Source of the DNA: CAMDPA01 sp050186055
GTDB lineage: Bacteria > Pseudomonadota > Alphaproteobacteria > Rhizobiales > Hyphomicrobiaceae
Direction: 5' to 3'
NCBI GenBank assembly: GCA_050186055.1
Contig: JBFWYV010000149.1
Coordinates: forward strand, 1-11,490
DNA: 11,490 bases
Part shown: positions 7,694-11,490 of the stretch, piece by piece
How positions within the stretch are numbered: position 1 is the first letter of the stretch
How the letters are laid out: every line of letters begins with the position of its first letter
Notes under the pieces: model-generated
What the model saw: only the letters and a program-made list of their open reading frames with translations
Databases searched by the model: none
Told to the model about the DNA's origin: nothing
Program-made: the position numbers and the translations under genes

Positions 7694-7809
7694 TTCGCCT
7701 TCTCCAGGTTCAATATTGGAATGCTGATCCGTGCATTGCCTGAGCCATGAAATTGCCTTGCGCGCCGCGCCGGTGCCTGCACGTGTACAATTCCATCAGG
7801 CCCTTTCCA

Positions 7810-8403
7810 TCAAGCCTTGTGCGGAGGAGCGTGAATATGTTTCCGCAGTCGCAGCGACAGCGGGATCAGCATGATGCCGTAGACGAATGCAAATGCCCCG
7901 ATTGCCAGCGAAAGGCCGAGCGCGCCTGCACCGGGATACATCAGAACCAGTATGCCGAACACGACGCTGAGCACGCCGCTGCCGATCAGCCACCATTCGT
8001 CCGGGATTTCATTTCGCAGGCGAATGGCGCCGATGATCTGCATGACACCGCCGGCAATTGCCCAGCCGGCAATAAAGAACAGCAGGACCAGTCCGGTAAG
8101 TCCCGGCCACAGGAACGTGAGCGCGCCGGCAGCAATGCCAAGCAGGCCTACAATCCCCAGCCACCAGCGGGGAGCGGGATTGTCACCGCGGATCGCGGCG
8201 ATGATTGCAAGGACGCCATCCACAAATGCGAAAGCGCCAAAGAACAGTATCAGCGTGACGAGAGGTAGCCCGGGCCACAGCAGCGTGAGAACTCCGAAAA
8301 CAATGGCGCAAATGCCACGGAGCAGGATCAGCCACCAATTTTCTGCGAGAGCGTGGAGGGCCGGAAACGGCGGCCGCAGCGCGGGCATCTCAACCTGTGT
8401 CAT
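7810..8403 (-). CDS. HdeD-family (DUF308) membrane protein
   Basis: A 197-residue polytopic inner-membrane protein of the HdeD/DUF308 family; E. coli HdeD supports acid resistance at high cell density. Six hydrophobic helices fall into three tandem two-helix repeats of about 57 residues. Each begins with a Trp pair (W23-W24, W80-W81, W137-W138) and reaches a WPG or YPG turn (43-45, 99-101, 156-158), and the second helices share a GAFAFVDG-like pattern. The C-terminus is short and basic (RLRKHIH). The ATG is preceded by GAGG eight bases upstream. It is divergent from the small plus-strand gene at 8772, with 368 bases between. The biochemical role is not known even in E. coli; the stress link here is inferred from family and neighbours. 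Confidence 0.9.
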   Translation of the reverse strand: MTQVEMPALRPPFPALHALAENWWLILLRGICAIVFGVLTLLWPGLPLVTLILFFGAFAFVDGVLAIIAAIRGDNPAPRWWLGIVGLLGIAAGALTFLWPGLTGLVLLFFIAGWAIAGGVMQIIGAIRLRNEIPDEWWLIGSGVLSVVFGILVLMYPGAGALGLSLAIGAFAFVYGIMLIPLSLRLRKHIHAPPHKA

Positions 8404-8771
8404 ATCTGAACCTCGAAATTTCAGTATCGATAGGGATCACGCTGCCACCGATCGTCTTGCTCGCGGCAATTGGACCGTGCATCAGGCATAAAAATATTCT
8501 GGAGACCTTGGTTCCATTGTGCGCCGGTTCAATCCGGATAAATCCTGGAACAAGAGATCTGCACCGGGGACTCAGACAAATTATCTAAAGGTGTTACTCA
8601 CGTCGCTTGGGTTGCGGGGGCCACTTTTCTGCCTGCACCCCGCTGTCCTGGCCGCTTCCTTGTGTCGGCTTCCGCTATCGTTCCAGACCCGGCGGATGCA
8701 CATTTTGCAGCATCGGAGGGAAACCTCAGCGGACACGTTCGCGTTATGCAAGTAAGCTGACTGGAGGCTCC
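8404..8771. other. Divergent intergenic region between the HdeD gene and the 99-residue gene
   Basis: This 368-base stretch must hold promoters for both flanking genes. I see no supported gene in it. On the minus strand GGAAC (8515-8511) followed by an AT-rich run is a weak -35-like candidate for the HdeD gene. On the plus strand GGAAA (8719-8723), 18 bases and CGTT (8742-8745) resemble, imperfectly, the alphaproteobacterial general-stress EcfG promoter. The pairing gcgggg (8614-8619) / ccccgc (8638-8643) could form a hairpin of unknown purpose. Confidence 0.4.
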
Positions 8772-9071
8772 ATGGCCGACGTGCCGCAAATCGATATCGT
8801 GAGGACGAAGGAGAACGGAGGCTTCGCCTTCCTCGTGCAGGTCAGGGACATCGACGGGGAAAGCCGCCATGATGTCGCGCTTGCACGCAGCACTTATGTG
8901 CGCCTGAGCGAGGAACGGTACGCTCCGGAGACGTGTGTCGAAGCCGCCTTCCGATTTCTTCTGGACCGCGAGCCGAAAGGCTCGATCCTTCCGAGCTTCG
9001 ACATCGAGCGCATATCGCACTATTTCCCGGACTTCGAACGGAAGCTCCCGGAATACTTTCCGCGGATCTGA
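8772..9071 (+). CDS. Uncharacterised 99-residue protein
   Basis: A small soluble, mildly acidic protein of 99 residues with no family I can name. It begins MADVPQIDIVRTKENGGFAF, continues with a strand-rich first half (FLVQVRD, SRHDVALARSTYVRL) and a helical middle (ETCVEAAFRFLLDRE), and ends in an aromatic, charged segment (ISHYFPDFERKLPEYF). There is no signal peptide or membrane helix. The start is fixed by a strong GGAGG four bases before the ATG (8763-8767); the longer open frame to 8607 has poor, Cys- and Arg-rich content and is not coding. Codon use is like the neighbours. It stands alone, divergent from the HdeD gene and upstream of the B12 receptor unit, separated from the latter by a possible terminator and a promoter. 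Confidence 0.82.
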   Translation: MADVPQIDIVRTKENGGFAFLVQVRDIDGESRHDVALARSTYVRLSEERYAPETCVEAAFRFLLDREPKGSILPSFDIERISHYFPDFERKLPEYFPRI

Positions 9072-9085
9072 ATTGGCACCCGCAA

Positions 9086-9117
9086 AACCGCGCCCATCGC
9101 CATGGTGAGGCGGGGTT
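9086..9117 (+). terminator. Possible terminator after the 99-residue gene
   Basis: The arms aaccgcgcc (9086-9094) and ggcggggtt (9109-9117) pair with one mismatch around a 14-base loop, 15 bases past the stop codon. No T tract follows, so this is a weak candidate. Confidence 0.35.
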
Positions 9118-9204
9118 GTGGTCTGGGAGCGCTGTTGCTTGGCCGGCAGCGTGGCGGTTTCACAACAATCGGTGCCTGAGCGGGTTTCGTGGGCGTGACT
9201 CGCG

Positions 9205-9234
9205 TTGACATGTGCTCGACGCGGCCCATACCAT
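9205..9234 (+). promoter_or_regulatory. Sigma70-like promoter for the riboswitch-receptor transcript
   Basis: A perfect TTGACA (9205-9210) is followed by an 18-base spacer and TACCAT (9229-9234, four of six consensus bases). Transcription would start near 9240-9241, exactly where the riboswitch P1 helix begins, which supports the assignment. Confidence 0.6.
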
Positions 9235-9240
9235 GTTCGC

Positions 9241-9411
9241 GACGGTTCCCTTACGGGTGAAAATGGGAATGCGGCGAGGGGCGGCCCGCCTCAAATCCGC
9301 AGCTGCCCCCGCAACTGTGAGCGGTGAACTTCTCGTCATCAAGCCACTGGGAACTCGGGTTCTGGGAAGGCGACGAGAGGTGATGATCCGCAAGCCAGGA
9401 GACCTGCCGTC
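9241..9411 (+). ncRNA. Cobalamin (B12) riboswitch
   Basis: A full cobalamin aptamer of the Rfam RF00174 type. P1 closes with gacgg (9241-9245) and ccgtc (9407-9411). The conserved core follows in order: ttacgggtgaaaatgggaat (9251-9270), aaatccgcagctgcccc with cgcaactgtga (from about 9294 to 9320), ccactggg (about 9344-9351), ctgggaaggcg (about 9362-9372) and the B12 box aagccaggagacctgcc (9392-9408). It lies between a promoter and the TonB-dependent receptor. Binding of adenosylcobalamin or a related corrinoid would lower receptor expression. The identification is very firm; which corrinoid is preferred cannot be read. Confidence 0.97.
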
Positions 9412-9488
9412 AGACGTGGTCACACGCGAGCATGCCGGTCGGGGTGAATTGGCAGTGGACTGACTGACGCAGAACCTGCGCTGGGAAG

Positions 9489-9530
9489 ACCTCGTTCGCG
9501 GTGACGTGCCACTGACGTCGCGCCCGAGGT
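9489..9530 (+). promoter_or_regulatory. Hairpin masking the receptor's ribosome binding site
   Basis: acctcg (9489-9494) pairs perfectly with cgaggt (9525-9530), which contains the GAGG Shine-Dalgarno of the GTG start at 9537. A second helix, cgcg (9497-9500) with cgcg (9519-9522), stacks inside. An alternative inner hairpin gacgt / acgtc (9503-9507, 9515-9519) is also possible. The position, between aptamer and start codon, suits a translation-controlling expression platform. No T-tailed terminator is seen in this leader. Confidence 0.5.
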
Positions 9531-9536
9531 TCCGTT

Positions 9537-11490
9537 GTGCGTTCCCAATCCGTTGCCTGGGCCCTGGGCCCTTTCCTGATTGCATTGATTTCCGTGGCTA
9601 CGCTCGCACCTCAGCCGGTGCGCGCTCAGCAGGCGACAGAGCTTCCCAGCGTCGTTGTCAAGGCGCGCAAGAAGCAGGTCAGCACAACCAATACGCGGAT
9701 CGATGACGGCGGCGCCGCTGCAGCGAGCACAGCTGCAGCGAGCGCTGGAGACTCCGCTGTGCCGGCGACGACCGACGCCACTGTCATGGCGGCGGACGGT
9801 CTCGGCATCACCGGCGCTTCCACAACCGTCATCACACGCGAGCAGATCGAGCGGGCACCGCAGGCGTCGCTCGCCGACATCATCGGCCGCGAGGCCGGTG
9901 TACAAGCACGGAGCCTTTACGGCGGTGTCAATGGCGCCGGCACCACCGTCGACCTGCGCGGGTTCGGCGCAACCGCGACCTCCAATACGCTGATCCTGAT
10001 CAATGGACGCCGGCTGAACGACTGGGACACCGCCGGGTTCGATCTCTCCACGATCGCCAAGGAGTCGGTCGAGCGCATCGAAATCACGCGCGGCAATTCC
10101 GGGGCGGTCCTCTACGGTGACGGCGCTGTCGGCGGCGTGATCAACATCGTCACCCGCAGCGGCGCAGCGCAGCCCAACCAGTTGCGCATCGGGGGCGGGC
10201 TGGGCTCGTTCGCAAGCCGGGAAGGCAATGTCTCCGCGAACGGCTCATCGGGCGCGTTCTCCTATTTCGTCAACGGCAATGCGTTCCAGTCAGACGGATA
10301 CCGGGACAACAACGAGCTGCAGCAGAGATCCGCCGTCGGTGACTTCCGGTGGACGTTTGCCAGGGGCAGCGTTTACCTGAACCTCGCCGCCGATGACCAA
10401 AAGCTCGGTCTTCCCAGCGAGCGTATCGTGCGGCCGGCATCGGGCATCGACGAACTGCGCAACGACCGGCGCGGCACGAGCGCACCCTTCGACTATGCCG
10501 ACAAGCAGGGGCTGCGCGGCACCCTGGGCTTCACCTACATGCTCAGCCGGAATATCGAGCTCATCGTCGATGGCGGTATCCGGAACAAGCAGCAGCAGGC
10601 CGGCTTCTTCAGGTTGTTTCAAGAAGCATATGTCGATACCGACCTCACCACCGCATCGCTGACGCCGCGTTTCAACATAACTCAGCCCCTGTTCGGCCTG
10701 CCGTCGCGCATTGTCGCCGGCTTCGACTTCTACGATACCGATTATGATTCGCATCGCAGCATGTTCAAAGGCCTGGCGCCGATCCATAAGTATGTCGGCG
10801 GACAGGAGACGCTTGCGGCTTACTGGCAGCAGACCGTGAGCATCCTGCCGACGACCGATCTCTCGGCCGGCGGCCGCATCCAACGCAACAAGACGACGGC
10901 ACGCGACACCTACGATCCGCTCGCGCCGCAGGGATTTCCCGGTCTGGAGGGCTTGCCGCTCGACCAGAGCGAAACCAATCATGCCTGGCATCTGGGCCTC
11001 GAGCACAAGCTTCTGCCGGGCATGACGCTGATCGGGCGCATGGCGCAAAGCTTCCGCGTCGCCAATATCGACGAGCGCATCGGTTCCGCGCTTTTCGGCT
11101 CTCCTACCGATTTCGACTTGCGTACGCAGAAATCGCACGACTGGGAAGCCGGCGTGAGGCTGCACTACGGGCCGTTTCAGATCCAGTCGACCTACTACGA
11201 TATGCGGCTCACGGACGAATTGCATTTCGATCCGGTGAACTTCATCAATCACAATCTCGATCCGACGCGCCGCCGTGGCGTCGAGACCATCGCCAGTTGG
11301 CAGATGATGAAAAACGTCCGGCTTTACGGCAATCTCACCTACACCGACGCCGTGTTCCGGGAAGGGCCGAACGCCGGCAATGAGGTTCCGCTCGTATCCC
11401 GGTGGACCGGAAATGTCGGGGTGTCGTGGAACATTATCGACAAGGCGCTGACGCTCGACACCATCGTGCGGTATATCGGCGAGCGCCGCA
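9537..11490 (+). CDS. TonB-dependent outer-membrane receptor, probable cobalamin (BtuB-like) transporter, 3' end outside the window
   Basis: An outer-membrane beta-barrel importer powered by TonB; riboswitch control points to vitamin B12 or another corrinoid. The frame opens after a TGA at 9513 and starts at GTG 9537, with GAGG seven bases upstream; 651 residues are visible and the frame continues past the edge. A signal peptide (1-30) ends in PVRA|QQ. A TonB box-like ELPSVVVKA lies at 35-43. An unusual Ala/Ser/Thr-rich linker of about 45 residues (47-92) precedes the plug domain (about 94-208), with VDLRGFG, ILINGRRLND, VERIEITRG, VLYGDGAVGGVINIVTRSG motifs. The barrel follows, with alternating aromatic strands and a SFRVANIDER segment typical of these receptors. 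BtuB-like specificity is inferred from the riboswitch, not from residues. No partner ABC transporter is in view. Confidence 0.9.
   Translation, partial: MRSQSVAWALGPFLIALISVATLAPQPVRAQQATELPSVVVKARKKQVSTTNTRIDDGGAAAASTAAASAGDSAVPATTDATVMAADGLGITGASTTVITREQIERAPQASLADIIGREAGVQARSLYGGVNGAGTTVDLRGFGATATSNTLILINGRRLNDWDTAGFDLSTIAKESVERIEITRGNSGAVLYGDGAVGGVINIVTRSGAAQPNQLRIGGGLGSFASREGNVSANGSSGAFSYFVNGNAFQSDGYRDNNELQQRSAVGDFRWTFARGSVYLNLAADDQKLGLPSERIVRPASGIDELRNDRRGTSAPFDYADKQGLRGTLGFTYMLSRNIELIVDGGIRNKQQQAGFFRLFQEAYVDTDLTTASLTPRFNITQPLFGLPSRIVAGFDFYDTDYDSHRSMFKGLAPIHKYVGGQETLAAYWQQTVSILPTTDLSAGGRIQRNKTTARDTYDPLAPQGFPGLEGLPLDQSETNHAWHLGLEHKLLPGMTLIGRMAQSFRVANIDERIGSALFGSPTDFDLRTQKSHDWEAGVRLHYGPFQIQSTYYDMRLTDELHFDPVNFINHNLDPTRRRGVETIASWQMMKNVRLYGNLTYTDAVFREGPNAGNEVPLVSRWTGNVGVSWNIIDKALTLDTIVRYIGERR

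Noticed and set aside
8520..8560. A tRNA-like T-arm motif (ggttcaatcc)
   Set aside because: The stem bases around the loop do not pair as a T arm (a G-G clash appears in the stem), and no acceptor, D or anticodon arm is found. It is only a 4-bp ccgg / ccgg palindrome.
10290..11252. A 320-codon minus-strand open frame opposite the TonB-dependent receptor
   Set aside because: The plus strand encodes a signal peptide, TonB box, plug and barrel in one continuous frame with a riboswitch leader, so the minus frame is a shadow.

Overview
The window looks chromosomal and comes from a GC-rich alphaproteobacterium, most likely of the order Hyphomicrobiales (Bradyrhizobium/Rhodopseudomonas-like). This rests on base composition, the style of the proteins (a patatin with a DUF3734-type tail beside a 3-hydroxybutyrate dehydrogenase, Cfa, an HdeD-type protein) and a cobalamin riboswitch controlling a TonB-dependent receptor. 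The genus is an inference. No transposase, integrase, tRNA, rRNA or CRISPR array is visible.

Layout. Bases 2-2002 (+) hold a catalase-peroxidase (katG) cut at its 5' end by the window edge. A strong hairpin at 2038-2067 separates it from seven consecutive minus-strand genes. In their transcription order (right to left) these are an HdeD/DUF308 membrane protein (8403-7810), a small DUF3302/YiaW-like membrane protein (7693-7448) overlapping by ATGA a YiaV/HlyD-like membrane fusion protein (7451-6513), a cyclopropane-fatty-acid synthase (6369-5125), a Dps ferritin-like protein (4824-4306), a patatin-like phospholipase (4094-2934) and a 3-hydroxybutyrate dehydrogenase-type SDR (2887-2111). From 8772 the plus strand carries a 99-residue conserved-looking protein of unknown function. 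A sigma70-like promoter, a complete cobalamin riboswitch (9241-9411) and a TonB-dependent outer-membrane receptor follow. The receptor starts at a GTG at 9537 and runs off the right edge.

How the genes fit together. KatG (peroxide removal), Dps (iron and DNA protection), Cfa (membrane cyclopropanation) and HdeD (acid-stress membrane protein family) are all typical stress or stationary-phase functions. The patatin and SDR could act on lipid or polyhydroxybutyrate turnover, and the YiaW-YiaV pair is an envelope module. The left nine kilobases therefore read as a stress and envelope maintenance neighbourhood. The intergenic gaps suggest several transcription units rather than one operon. The right end is a separate vitamin B12 uptake locus with riboswitch control, and a hairpin over the receptor's ribosome binding site suggests control at translation.

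I found no convincing new multi-gene system. The observations most worth following are the riboswitch expression platform, the long Ala/Ser/Thr linker of the receptor, the uncharacterised small protein, residue substitutions in Cfa and the SDR, and a few unexplained inverted repeats.
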